Below are positions 47,068 through 57,700 of a stretch of 64,000 nucleotides of DNA, piece after piece; the stretch's first letter is position 1, and every line of letters starts with the position of its first letter. The notes under the pieces were generated by a model, which worked only from the letters and a program-made list of their open reading frames with translations, was not told the origin of the DNA and searched no databases. The stretch covers positions 2,046,001 to 2,110,000 of the forward strand of contig JANTUC010000002.1 of assembly GCA_026873275.1 (NCBI GenBank), given 5' to 3'. The position numbers and the translations under genes are program-made. This DNA is from Pseudopithomyces maydicus (Eukaryota; Ascomycota; Dothideomycetes; Pleosporales; Didymosphaeriaceae).

Positions 47068-47072
47068 GAGGG

Positions 47073-47122
47073 CGCGGGCTCTCGCGGGCTCTCGCGGGCT
47101 CTCGCGGGCGGGCGGGCTCTCG
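47073..47122 (+). repeat. 10-bp GC-rich tandem repeat CGCGGGCTCT
   Basis: Three perfect units (47073-47102) and a partly expanded fourth (CGCGGGCGGGCGGGCTCT). It lies directly upstream of the polymerase start codon, within its 5' UTR or core promoter. Confidence 0.9.
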
Positions 47123-47706
47123 AGGGTCGAGGGTGGCAGTCGTGGAGACGGAACGCGCATGCACGCGGGCGACGCTGGCGACGCTGGCTGCGCTCGCTGC
47201 AGAGAGAGGCGTGCCAAGGCCCGGCGCTCGGTCTGACTCTCTATTGGCAATACACTGGCGAGCGAGGCCCAGTCAGAGAGCCAGAGCGGCGTGGAGGATA
47301 CGGGCGTTCGATGGGCGCAGGGGCCAATCCAGTGCGCAAGGTGCGTACGGCAGCGCATTTGCCACACCCCCAGAAATAGCTCGCGTCGACCCAAGATTAG
47401 ATTGCAGACGCAGGCGCCGTTTGGCTCCACCCCGGCGCATCCACTCGTCGCCGGGGTGGAGCTTCTGGAGCCTGCGTGCAGCCCCCGCAGGCCGCTTCGT
47501 CTTGCTGTTTCTGTTTCTTAAGACGCCGCTGCCCGCCGGCGATACGAGCGAGAGTCTATACACGAGCCGTACAGACCAAGTCGACCACCGCTGACGGCTC
47601 CCCTCCCTGCCAGCATCACCTGCGCCGTCCCCCCGACACACCACCACCCGCCTCTGCAACACTTGCAACGCCCGCACCACCCGCAACACCTGCAACGTCG
47701 GTACGC
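47123..47706. promoter_or_regulatory. Divergent upstream region of the polymerase and RVSF-motif genes
   Basis: GC-rich interval between two genes transcribed away from each other. Overlapping ORFs are present but begin at non-ATG codons or lack motifs. Presumed to carry both promoters. Confidence 0.5.
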
Positions 47707-48714
47707 ATGATGTTGTCGACTATATCACACTCCATGGCGCCCGCACTTGGTTCACGCGACCCTCCCGCACACATCATGACCACCGCCCAAGCCCAGCTGC
47801 CCATAATAGCCCCGCGCCCGGCTGCACTCCCGCCTGCACTACCGCCTGCACTCCCGCCTGCACTCCAGCAGCGACCCAAGCTCCGCCTCGACACCCAGCA
47901 GGTGCGCACCTTTGGAAAGGGCTCCAGCCTCCGCCTCGACACCCTCAGTGCCGTCTCGCCCACCGCCCGCAACACCTTCTCCAACGCCTACGAGCCGCCA
48001 GCCCCGCCAGCCCCTTCACGCCTGCGTCTCTCCATCGACAGCAGCTGCAAGGCTCCTCCTACCAGCGCCTCGACTCCCAGCTCCGCCTCCACCCTCTCCT
48101 CCACACTCACCTCCGCCTCTGCCGACTCGGCCACCATCACCATACCTTACAAGCAGCCGCACAACCTCCGCTCCATCCTCACAAACGGTCCTGCCCCCCT
48201 GACCTCGCGCAAGATGGCGTCCGCGAGGCCCTTGTTCCCCGCCGAGAAGAGAGTCTCGTTCCGCACCCCGCTGGAAGAAGAAATCAAGACGGTGAAATAC
48301 ACCCTCTCTGCCCTGCAGGCCAGCGCACATGCAGACCTCGAACTGTCCACATCGTCCATCTCGTCCATCTCGTCCTCCTCTTCACTCGCCACCACATCCT
48401 CGGACGAGTCCGAGCCTCCAGCAACCACCGTGCTCGCCATCAACACCAAGGCCGCCGCCGGCTCGCCTCTCTCACCCCCAAACCGCTCACGCTCGGCCTT
48501 TGCTTCCCTGGAAAGCTCGCCCCGGCCCAAGGGCCCTCGGATAGGCGACAAGCGCGACTCTTCGGAATCAGATAGTGATTCCTGTCCCGAGACACCGGTT
48601 GCAGGACGACGGAAACGGAGGAGGGATTGGAGATGGACGTTGGGGCCGCTTCCGTCGGAGAAGTCGACCTCGTCGCTGTCGTCAAGCGAGGCGACGAGCG
48701 AGGACAGCAACTGA
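47707..48714 (+). CDS. Conserved fungal protein of unknown function with RVSF (PP1-docking-like) motif
   Basis: Single-exon protein of 335 residues, almost entirely low-complexity Ser/Pro/Ala. The frame is open upstream to 47476 but only from GTG, so the first ATG at 47707 (MMLSTISHSMAP) is used. Three islands look conserved: LRLDTQQVRTFGKGSSLRLD with LSAVSPTARNTFSNAYE, SILTNGPAPL, and PAEKRVSFRTPLEEEIKTVKYTL. The RVSF tetrapeptide fits the RVxF docking consensus for protein phosphatase 1, and the basic/acidic C-terminus (GRRKRRRDWRW, SSEATSEDS) could hold a nuclear localisation signal and phosphosites. A 12-bp repeat codes PPAL four times. No function is recognised; PP1 binding is an inference. 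Divergent from the polymerase gene. Confidence 0.78.
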   Translation: MMLSTISHSMAPALGSRDPPAHIMTTAQAQLPIIAPRPAALPPALPPALPPALQQRPKLRLDTQQVRTFGKGSSLRLDTLSAVSPTARNTFSNAYEPPAPPAPSRLRLSIDSSCKAPPTSASTPSSASTLSSTLTSASADSATITIPYKQPHNLRSILTNGPAPLTSRKMASARPLFPAEKRVSFRTPLEEEIKTVKYTLSALQASAHADLELSTSSISSISSSSSLATTSSDESEPPATTVLAINTKAAAGSPLSPPNRSRSAFASLESSPRPKGPRIGDKRDSSESDSDSCPETPVAGRRKRRRDWRWTLGPLPSEKSTSSLSSSEATSEDSN

Positions 48715-50205
48715 CGGATAGACGAGACGGTTGAACTCCTGGAGACGGCGTTCTTGAGCAGAACCACACAACATCAGTACACAGACACAAACACAGTGCT
48801 CGGGCACACGGACATGGGGCTTCGGCGTTCTTTCATGAGCATTTCTCGGTGTTGAGTCCTTTCAAGATACCACATGGCTGCATGGCATTACGGCGGCTCA
48901 TCGCATACATAGCACTGCATCACATTGCATGACGTTAATCATTAGTAGATACTTAATCGTGTAAATACATATTGCATATCGTTCCGATCCACCCACCAGC
49001 CCGGCGTGCTTGCATCCTCAAGTGACATGACAACCTGACAGGTAGCAAAAATCTCCGAATCTTCCACGAGTGAAGTTGGACCCTGAGATTGCGATGCTGC
49101 TACCCGTTCCTCATCCAGTACTGATGCACGCTCCTGCATGATGATCGTCGTCGCCGATCTTGGCCGAACTGACCATGTAACCTTTGGGGGAGGGGGAGTG
49201 GTAAACAATTCACACTCGCAGTACCATGGCCATCCGGTAGCAGTAGCGAGTACGGAGGGCAGGGCTTTTTTTCTTTTGGGTGGGTAAGCGAGACCATGCG
49301 AGGCAATGGGGGATATTGCGCTCGTGATGGCGGGGCAGAGTGATGTCAGAGGCATCTCTGTCGTGGGCGCGGCGTGCTGGGCCAAGCGAGCAGCTGAAAA
49401 CAGAGGGAAACTGAAGCGACGCTGACGGTTTGCACGCCACGATGCGGGATTACTGAGGCATCATCATCGCCCTGGGGGACCGGCGCGTTGCTCGGTCTAT
49501 TCCAAGAAGCCGCGATACAAGACACGAATACTACCTAGACGGTGGGTTCATCCGGGAGCTAAACCTGTCACCCGGCCATCTCATCGTATGCGACACAAGC
49601 AAAACAAACGGTCAAACAAAACTCGCACCACGTTCGTTCCGTTTTCTGTTTTCTGACGTCCCGACGTTTCCGCGGCCTGGTTTCGTTTTGCTTGATCAGA
49701 CAGTGTTCTGGAACAACGCATCGCGCGCCAGCTAAAGTCCGAAGATGAAAACGAATGGCCAAGCGCGTGGCTTGCCGCTGGTGTCCCTTGCTAGCCTAAA
49801 AATAGGACAGTAGCTTCCGAGGCATATCGTGGCCAAATTTTCCACTGCTGCTGAGTAGACTACTTACGCGTACGGTGGAGGTAGGCTCATGTGCTCTATA
49901 GGGGTGAGGCTGCTTAGATGGTGCGGAATTTCGGTATGGGTGCTGTTACGGGAATAGTCGTCAGCGCTGGCATGCCATTGGCTGGGCGGCTTTACATTGG
50001 CAATTTGGCCATCCTACAGTAAATACTCTCCTACTATCCACAGCCCAAATTCGGTACACAGCCCTGGTCATTGTTTGGCGAGCGGTCACTATGTACTATG
50101 CAGTTGGACTAGTCGACTGCACTGCTCATCCGAATTCCGGAAAGATGGAGTTCTTTTGAATGATTTTTGTACATGGCATGATACAATGGTTATACAGATC
50201 CAGAT
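48715..50205. other. Convergent intergenic region, no gene seen
   Basis: About 1.5 kb between gene 3' ends. Short ORFs only; no RNA gene or repeat recognised. Confidence 0.5.
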
Positions 50206-50987
50206 CTACGACGGCGAAGCCGACGGTAAGCGTGCAGCTGTCTCCTCCAGCGGCTCCAGAGGAAGCTTCCTCCTCGGCCTCTTCAAGTCTTCCGCCGTGA
50301 CTCCATTCACACCAACCTTTGTGATGCCCATCTTGGGCGGATCGCCCTTCTTCACAAATTCCCAGAGCCCTGGCAGTTTGTTGCCGGCCAAGCGGAATGC
50401 ATCCCGCACGACCTGCTCGTGCAGATCTCCCTTGATCTCGAAGACGACTTTGCTCACGGCCAACCTGGTGGCCCAGTGATCAAAGGTACCTTTTCCCTTT
50501 CCCATTCGGCTCTCGTTGCCGCTTGTGTACACGCCAATGTTGGCGGAGACACGCTCGTAGAGGCGAAACTTCATGCCTCGCAGGCGCTTCTTGATGGTTT
50601 CCTCGGCGATGCGGAGCTGGGAAGAAGAGATGCGGCGGTCGTGATCGCGCATGCGCAGACCGTAATCGCCCCAAACAACGGTGGTACCTCGCATGCTGCC
50701 GCCTGTGGGGACACGGCATCGACCCTTGCGCGACTTTCGAGTTTCGCCAGTCTTGGGAATAAGCCAACTGAGGCGGTGCGACGTGGAGGTGAACGTGCGG
50801 ACGGCAGGGGCGCCAAGTTTGCTGGTTGGGATGGTTGGGAGGGTCGGGAGTACTGCTCAATCAAGTCAGAGTTGAGGCGCAGGCGTAACGGTTGTGAGGG
50901 ACGCATACATCGCGGCCGAGAGGCGGAGAGGGTCATCTGGCTCAGGTGAGCGGCCAGACTCATGGAAGCTATCCTGGGCGGCGGCAT
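50206..50987 (-). CDS. MRPL16: Mitochondrial large-subunit ribosomal protein uL16m
   Basis: Component of the mitoribosome near the peptidyl-transferase centre. 241 residues from two exons, 50987-50909 and 50852-50206, with a 56-nt intron (donor GTATGC, branch CTCTGAC, acceptor CAG). The N-terminus (MPPPRIASMSLAAHL... VRTFTSTSHRLSWLIPKTG) looks like a mitochondrial targeting sequence; a second in-frame ATG is at 50963. Family motifs: GETRKSRKGRCRVPTGGSMRGTTVVWGDYGLR, ETIKKRLRGMKFRLYERV, GNESRMGKGKGTFDHWATR and FEIKGDLHEQVVRDAFRLAGNKLPG, which align with bacterial L16 and yeast Mrpl16. Divergent from RFC1 across a compact region of about 300 bp. Confidence 0.94.
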
Positions 50988-51286
50988 GGTTGGTAGCGAC
51001 GCCGGCAGCAGTGCAGGTCCAGCAGCGACATTGAAGTTCTCTTTGGGGGACGGGTAGAGTGTGGCTCGTGCGTGGCTGACACGCCAGTCCACATGTGGAA
51101 AGGGCGTGATCGCGCGCGCGACTGCCTACACTAGAGGCTATGGACGCGTTTGCGTGCCTCTCCCGTGAGCCAAGAGAGTCCCACCCAGGCACCCTCTGCT
51201 GCCACTCTGCCACTGCTCGCCCTGCTGCTCTCCAATCCCTCCGCCCCACGCCATCGCCCACCTCTTCCGCCTCTTCCACCGCCACG
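50988..51286. promoter_or_regulatory. Compact divergent promoter of MRPL16 and RFC1
   Basis: About 300 bp between the two chosen ATGs. It includes a GCGCGCGCG tract at 51112-51120 and no TATA box, as expected for housekeeping promoters. An in-frame upstream ATG at 51140 could extend RFC1 by 49 residues but lacks family sequence. Confidence 0.6.
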
Positions 51287-54200
51287 ATGCCCGCCGACAT
51301 CCGCAGCTTCTTCGGCGGCGGCGCGCGCCAGAAGGACGAGAAGAAGGACGAGAAGCAAGATGAAAAGAAGGCAACGCCCAGGAAACCCGCTCGGGCAAGT
51401 CGCGTGGTAGTCGACGATGACGATGACGACCATGACGACGACTTCGAGCAAGCAAAGCAAGACCACCTACCGTCGTTTGGAAGACCCGCCGCTGACCGTC
51501 CGCAGACCCACGAAGAGCACATCCCAAAAACCCCCAACAAAAAGGCCAAGAAGGAGCCCTCCCCCGCACTACAAGAGACAACGACATCCGAGTTCTTTGC
51601 GAGCAAGAACAAGCCAAAGCGATCGGAGCCTGTCAAGAAGAAGCCCGCTGGTTCTGTGCAGAAACCGGCAACAGCAAGCGCCAGCGGTAAAGCCTCAGCC
51701 GCAGCGACCCCCGCCATCAGGAAAGGCCCGGGGAGGCCGAAGAAGCAGGTCACGTCCTATGCAGCCAAGGACGACCATGACGAATTCCCCGACGACGACC
51801 TCGAAGATGCCGACGACATCTTTGGTCAAGATTTCAAGCCACGCGGCAAGAATGATGACTACGTCGAATTGGCAGCTAGCGAAGAGGATGATTTACCGGT
51901 AGTTCTGCCGCACAGAACCACGCCGAAAAGACCTGCGAACAAACAAAAGGCGGTTAAGGAGGATGATGACTTTGATCCGGGCGACGAGGACGTCGATATG
52001 CAAGATGCCGACGCAAAAGATGAATTCGTCGAGTCAGATGAGAATGAGAGGTTAGCCAAGGGCAAACCGAAGAAACCCTCTGCTGCAGGACGGAAGAGAA
52101 AAACCCCTGAGGTGGATGATGATGACGATGATGATGATGATGATGATGAAGAGGACGAGGAAGAGCCAATCAAGCCGAAACGTGGCCGTCCAAAAAAGGA
52201 TGCAATCATCAAGTCTCCCGCCAAGAAGAAAGCCAAAAAGGAATCTAAAAAGGAAGATGTTGCCGAGAGTAAGGACATTCAGGACATATACGACAGCATA
52301 CCCTTGGTGCGGCCCCCAACGCCTCCCCCAAAAGATGGAACTGCGAAGTTCGACTGGAGACAGAAAGCAGGTGGGGGCAACGCCGACGCTGCTCCGTTGG
52401 GTGGTGGAGCCGAGGATATGCCCTCAGGCAGTGAGACCTGTCTGGCCGGCTTGACCTTTGTCTTCACTGGTGTTCTGCAGCGGTGGGGTCGAACAGAAGC
52501 CCAGGAACTCGTCAAACGTCACGGTGGAAAAGTTACTGGACAGCCGAGCAAAAACACCAGCTATATCGTCCTAGGTCAAGATGCTGGGCCAAGCAAGTTA
52601 CGCAAGATCAAAGATCTAAATATAAAGACGATTGACGAAGACGGCCTTACTGCACTCATCGAGAAACTCACTGTAGCTGGTAACAAGGGTGACTCGAAAG
52701 CTCAGGCAGCATACAAAGAGAAACAACGCAAAGAGGAAGAGAAGATCATGAAGCAAGCTGCCGAAATGGAAGAAGAGGAGCAGGCCAGACTAAAAGCCCA
52801 GAAAGCTACCCAAGCTGCTAAAAACATGAAGAATACAACATCCAGTTCTTCTGCACCGGATAAAAACGCAGAGCCCATGGTTGACTCGCGACTCTGGACG
52901 ACAAAGTACGCGCCTACGTCGCTAAATCAGATATGCGGGAACAAAGCCACCGTGGAGAAATTACAGCGTTGGCTTCAAAGATTCCCGAAAAACTTGAAGA
53001 CCAACTTCAAGCTCGCTGGTCCTGATGGTACAGGCTCTTTCCGCGCAATCATGCTACACGGTCCTCCTGGCATCGGCAAGACTACAGCTGCTCATCTTGT
53101 GGCCGAGTTAGAGGGCTATGATATCGTGGAAAGTAACGCCAGTGATACTCGCAGTAAGAAGCTTGTCGAAGAAGGTCTGCGTGGTGTCCTGAGCACAAAT
53201 TCCCTAAATGGTTATTTCGCAGGCGGTGGCAAAAAGGTCGAGGCAGGGAAGAAGAAGATGGTTCTGATCATGGACGAAGTTGACGGAATGTCTGCGGGCG
53301 ACCGAGGCGGTGTTGGAGCACTCGCTGCAGTCTGCAAGAAGACAGAGGTTCCAATGATCTTGATTTGCAACGACAGACGGTTACCGAAGATGAAACCATT
53401 CGATTATGTCACATTCGATTTACCGTTCCGACGACCAACAGTTGACCAGATTCGTTCTCGCATCATGACAATCGCTTTCCGAGAGGGATTGAAGATGCCC
53501 CCGCCTGTAATTAATGCATTGATCGAAGGCAGCCATGCGGATATCCGACAGGTCGTGAACATGATCTCGACCGCCAAACTCGATCAAGAAGCAATGGATT
53601 TCAACAAAGGCAAAGAGATGTCAAAAGCATGGCAGAAACACGTCATTTTGAAGCCATGGGACATCACTTCTAAGATCCTTGGCGGTGGTATGTTTGCTAC
53701 AAGTAGTACAGCGACTTTGAACGACAAGATTGAGCTCTACTTCAATGATCACGAATTCAGCCCTCTCATGCTCCAGGAGAACTATCTCGGTACTAACCCA
53801 ATCAAGTCACTCTCATACAACGGACGGGAAAAACAACTGAAGTTGTTGGAACTAGCTTCCGATGCCGCTGATAGCATCAGCGATGGAGACCTGGTAGACC
53901 GCATGATACATGGATCGCAACAGCACTGGAGTTTGATGCCAACGCATGCAGTCTTCAGCTTTGTCAGACCGGCTAGTTTTATTGCTGGAAGTATGGCTGG
54001 CCACCAAACTCGTTTTACAAGTTGGCTTGGCAAGAACAGCACCCAGGGAAAACTCACACGTCTTGTCAAGGAAATTCAAGCTCATATGCGCTTACGCTCC
54101 TCTGGAGATCGACATGAAGTCCGACAACAGTATATTCCTGTACTATGGCAAAAGCTTATCAAGCGGCTAGAGGAAGAAGGAAAAGATGCTGTCCCAGAGA

Positions 54201-54720
54201 TCATCGAGCTAATGGATAGTTACTTTTTGACCAAGGACGACTTTGATGCAATCATGGAGCTTGGCGTGGGCCCCATGGTACAGGACAAGATCAAGATTGC
54301 ATCGCAGGACAAAGCGACCTTCACCAGACTGTGAGTCTGCACGTTCTCATGTGAATTTGAGCTAACATGTTCACCAGCTACAATCAACAGTCCCACCCTC
54401 TTCCCTTCATGAAAGCATCGAGTGTCATTGCACCTAAGAAAGCCAGCAGAGAGAAACCCGATCTCGAAGAAGCGATTGATGAGTCTGATGAAGAAGAGGT
54501 CGTCAACGAGATTAAGGAAGAAGAGGATGATGTCGATATTTCCAAAGACAAATACGTCAAACAACCTAAAAAGAAGGCTGCCAAAAAGACCACTGCTGCG
54601 AAACCTCGAGGTAAAAAACGTCCTGCTGAGGATGATGATGACGACGGCGAAAGCGAAGAGGTCAAGCCGAAAGGCAAAGGAAAGACCAAAGGTACAGCAA
54701 GCAAGGCGAAAAGGAAGTAG
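51287..54720 (+). CDS. RFC1: Replication factor C subunit 1 (clamp loader large subunit)
   Basis: Large subunit of the nuclear RFC complex, which loads PCNA on primed DNA. 1128 residues from two exons, 51287-54330 and 54378-54720 (47-nt intron, branch GCTAAC). I start at MPADIRSFFGG (51287), the usual RFC1 N-terminus, whose IRSFF resembles a PCNA-interacting box. Domains: basic/acidic disordered region (about 20-370) with a poly-Asp run at 52113-52150; BRCT domain about 384-460 (LAGLTFVFTGVLQRWGR, HGGKVTGQPSKNTSYIVLG); AAA+ ATPase with Walker A HGPPGIGKTT (about 590) and Walker B LIMDEVDGM (about 660), then ICNDRRLPKMKPF; RFC1 C-terminal domain (FYNDHEFSPLMLQENYLG-like, LMDSYFLTKDDFDAIMELG). 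The tail is Lys-rich and acidic, a likely nuclear localisation signal. All ATPase motifs are intact. Confidence 0.97.
52113..52150 (+). repeat. GAT/GAC triplet repeat encoding poly-Asp in RFC1
   Basis: Near-uniform run of GAT/GAC codons giving about a dozen Asp residues. In frame within the disordered N-terminal region of RFC1. Confidence 0.9.
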
Positions 54721-57700
54721 GGCCAACACTGTAATATAAAACGGTGTGATTTTGTGCGTCTTGGTTCAACATTCATCATTGCAGCTTTTTCTTGTGTCTT
54801 TTCCGCACAATCGATTGGTATGGTATATCGGACTGGCCTGGTGTTGTCTGTCAACACAATAGCGATGAGCCATTTCAACTGGGTGCCATTATCTCGGATT
54901 AAAATATAGACCAGATCGAACAAGGAATACTTGTATAATCACTACTTGATGTCCAATTATTGAATTTTCTGATAGCATGCTTTAATGTAATGAAACTGGT
55001 CAGCTTCGCTATCGTTTCGTTTATGTCGTTTACAATCTCTTGTCAAATGCTACTAGTTCTGGCACCGCACGCAGCAACGTGGCTTTCATTGCGAGCAATA
55101 CCATACTTGAGCACTGCTACAACGGCATAGTTTACTTGACACCCAAAGAGGATTGCTGGGAACAATTTGAGTATTTTTCTCTAACCAATTTGGAAGACGA
55201 CTACCTTTGTTTGCCATCGCTCAAGATGTACAGTGTTGATCATGACTGTAGACTCAGCTTACCAGCACCTCGACAGCTTAATTGAACATGGCTGCTAGAG
55301 TAAAGTACCACCTGGTCAAAGAGCTATAATTACACATTGGACACCCTGAAACAGTAATAGGTTTCTAGAGATTTCATCTTAGCAGGTATATTTGTCTAAC
55401 CGAGGCAGACGCCCCCAAGCACATCGCCGGCTCAGTATACTGTTGATACAAGACAGTGAATGATTTTTCATGTTGGGGTGCTACGATTATAAAATCATTG
55501 TGCTGGGAGTGTCCATGTTTTCTATCAACAGGGAGTTTTTTGTTTAAAATCCGTGGTTTGACGCTGCGTTTTGCTTCTTCTAATAGTAAAGGCCTTGCTT
55601 TGACTTCCTTCACAACACATTCTCATAGCTATTAATCATCTTCGGCACAATTCCTTCAACGATGCACCTTTCAAGAGCTTGACTTATAGGTTGCATGAAG
55701 GATCTGTAAGATCCATTAGTAACAACATTGCCATGTACACATGTCTAAAACTTGATACTTTGCCTAGGATCCTACTGTTCATGCCTGCTTTCTTGGGTTT
55801 GCTTGCCGAGACCACTCAACTCAGGCTAAACACCGAATATCATCAAAACCATCTAAAATCACGGTGACACCGCGAGCATTTCCGGAGCAATCTCACTACT
55901 TTGGCGCAGGTGTCGGAATCGGGATAACCTAAACGTAAACGAGAGCAACGGGATCAGAAAGGGAGACCCCTTCTTGGCTGATAAGAGCCGAGTTCAAAAC
56001 GTGTGTTGAGTATGGCCTAGTCTTTGAAATATAGTTCGATCTAACGTGTCGGCATTCTGTCCCGAGGTTGCAGTGCAGTATGTGGCCAAGAGTCTACAAT
56101 CACAACCCCAAGTGAAGTAGTGCCAGTGTGTCCTCGCGCTTTCTGGCTAATCTGATGGCTTGTGTACGACATGACTGTACTAGTGGTCAGTTCTGATATA
56201 CGTTCCTGCAGAGTCATGACATCGTGCTTTGGCGAAGCGCCACGGATGACCTTGAGTTTTCGTTAATGCTGCAAAACGTTATCAATGGACTACCAAAAAA
56301 GTGGAACGAAGTACTTCTTTGGCAGGGATTGACTTTTCACATAACTAAATTCTTCTGGGTCGTCGCACATAGTGTTCGAAGTCTTTAAGAAACAAATGAT
56401 TCCCAAGTCAACCTCATACCATATCATCTATTACGCGCAGAGCTCAAAAATCATGTGATTATAAACCATGCACGTCAATTCGCATACGATCCATTCCGCA
56501 GCAATTTAAAAAAACTTCAGACTGCACAGAAGAGATGATCTAATCATACGACAAACGGTGTTGTGTTAATCGGGCTCGAGGATGACCCGAAGTCCTACAG
56601 CGGGTATGCGATGTACTTGCTGCCCATGTGGAGATCTCAACCACGCCTCCCGGTAACATTGACTGCCGTGCATTTTAACTACACTGCTAAGCTTTCCGGA
56701 GATATGTAGGAACGATGTCATACATTAGTTCAGTTCATGTCACGATATCCCCACAGTATCATTCCTTAGATCTTGCGTAGCTTATCGAAGTTTCCGACCA
56801 TTTCTGCGATTCATGTATTTAGAAGAATACGCATCATTGTTAGAAAATTGACAGTGCCTGCCTGTGGTTGGGCTCCTCCATAAACTTTGAGTAAACTAAC
56901 CGCTTGGGACCGTAGTGATCCGAGAGTAGCCGAAGGGAGGAACGCGCGGTGGTTGGTGAAGTGGAGAGCTTTTTGACTGGCTCGGTATGTACGTCCATTA
57001 TCATGAGATCAGAAAATCATGGATTCTAGAACACACAACAACATCTACTTGATCGATGCTGTGGCACGTAGAGCGTAGACAGCCTTCTGCTTCATTTCCT
57101 TGAGCATGCATGTTGACCCCATGACGTTTGAACTTGCGCCAAATATGAAGTGAGATTCGGAGAGCAGGACAAACCTTACGAAAGGCTGCTGTGGGGTAAT
57201 TGCGGATTGCCAGCTATGCAGGCCTCTTCAATCGCACTGTGACATCAATAGCTTCTGTTTCCGCGCAACTTGGGATGCGTTTCACGCATTCGTATTTCCA
57301 GCCAAAGTACGGCTGTAAGCACCCATCCTGCCTTCTACAGCAGAGGTTGCAGTCGCACAGCAGGTCACTCCTCGGACCCGAAAGCATGCAAACCTGCTGA
57401 TACGCAAAGGCTGAACGCGGGGAAATACGATACAGCATATGTGAGTGGTACAGACAAGGCATGGCGGTGCCACCGACCTTGGAAAGCGGTGTTCAAGCAT
57501 ACTGACAAGATGCAATCTATTCCCACCGAGTCATGTTGAATGGAAGAATGCAAGCCTGTTCGTGCCGTAGGGCTGAGGTCTGACATGCGTGGCCTGGTTT
57601 TCAAGTCCACCCATGTGCGCAAGGGATGATAAATCACCTGCCATCGTGTGCGTAGCTTACCGTGTCCAGATGCAGCACTTGTTGGGCATCCAGTAATGGT

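Noticed and set aside
51859..52278. 139-codon minus-strand poly-Ser ORF
   Set aside because: Antisense of the poly-Asp region of RFC1.
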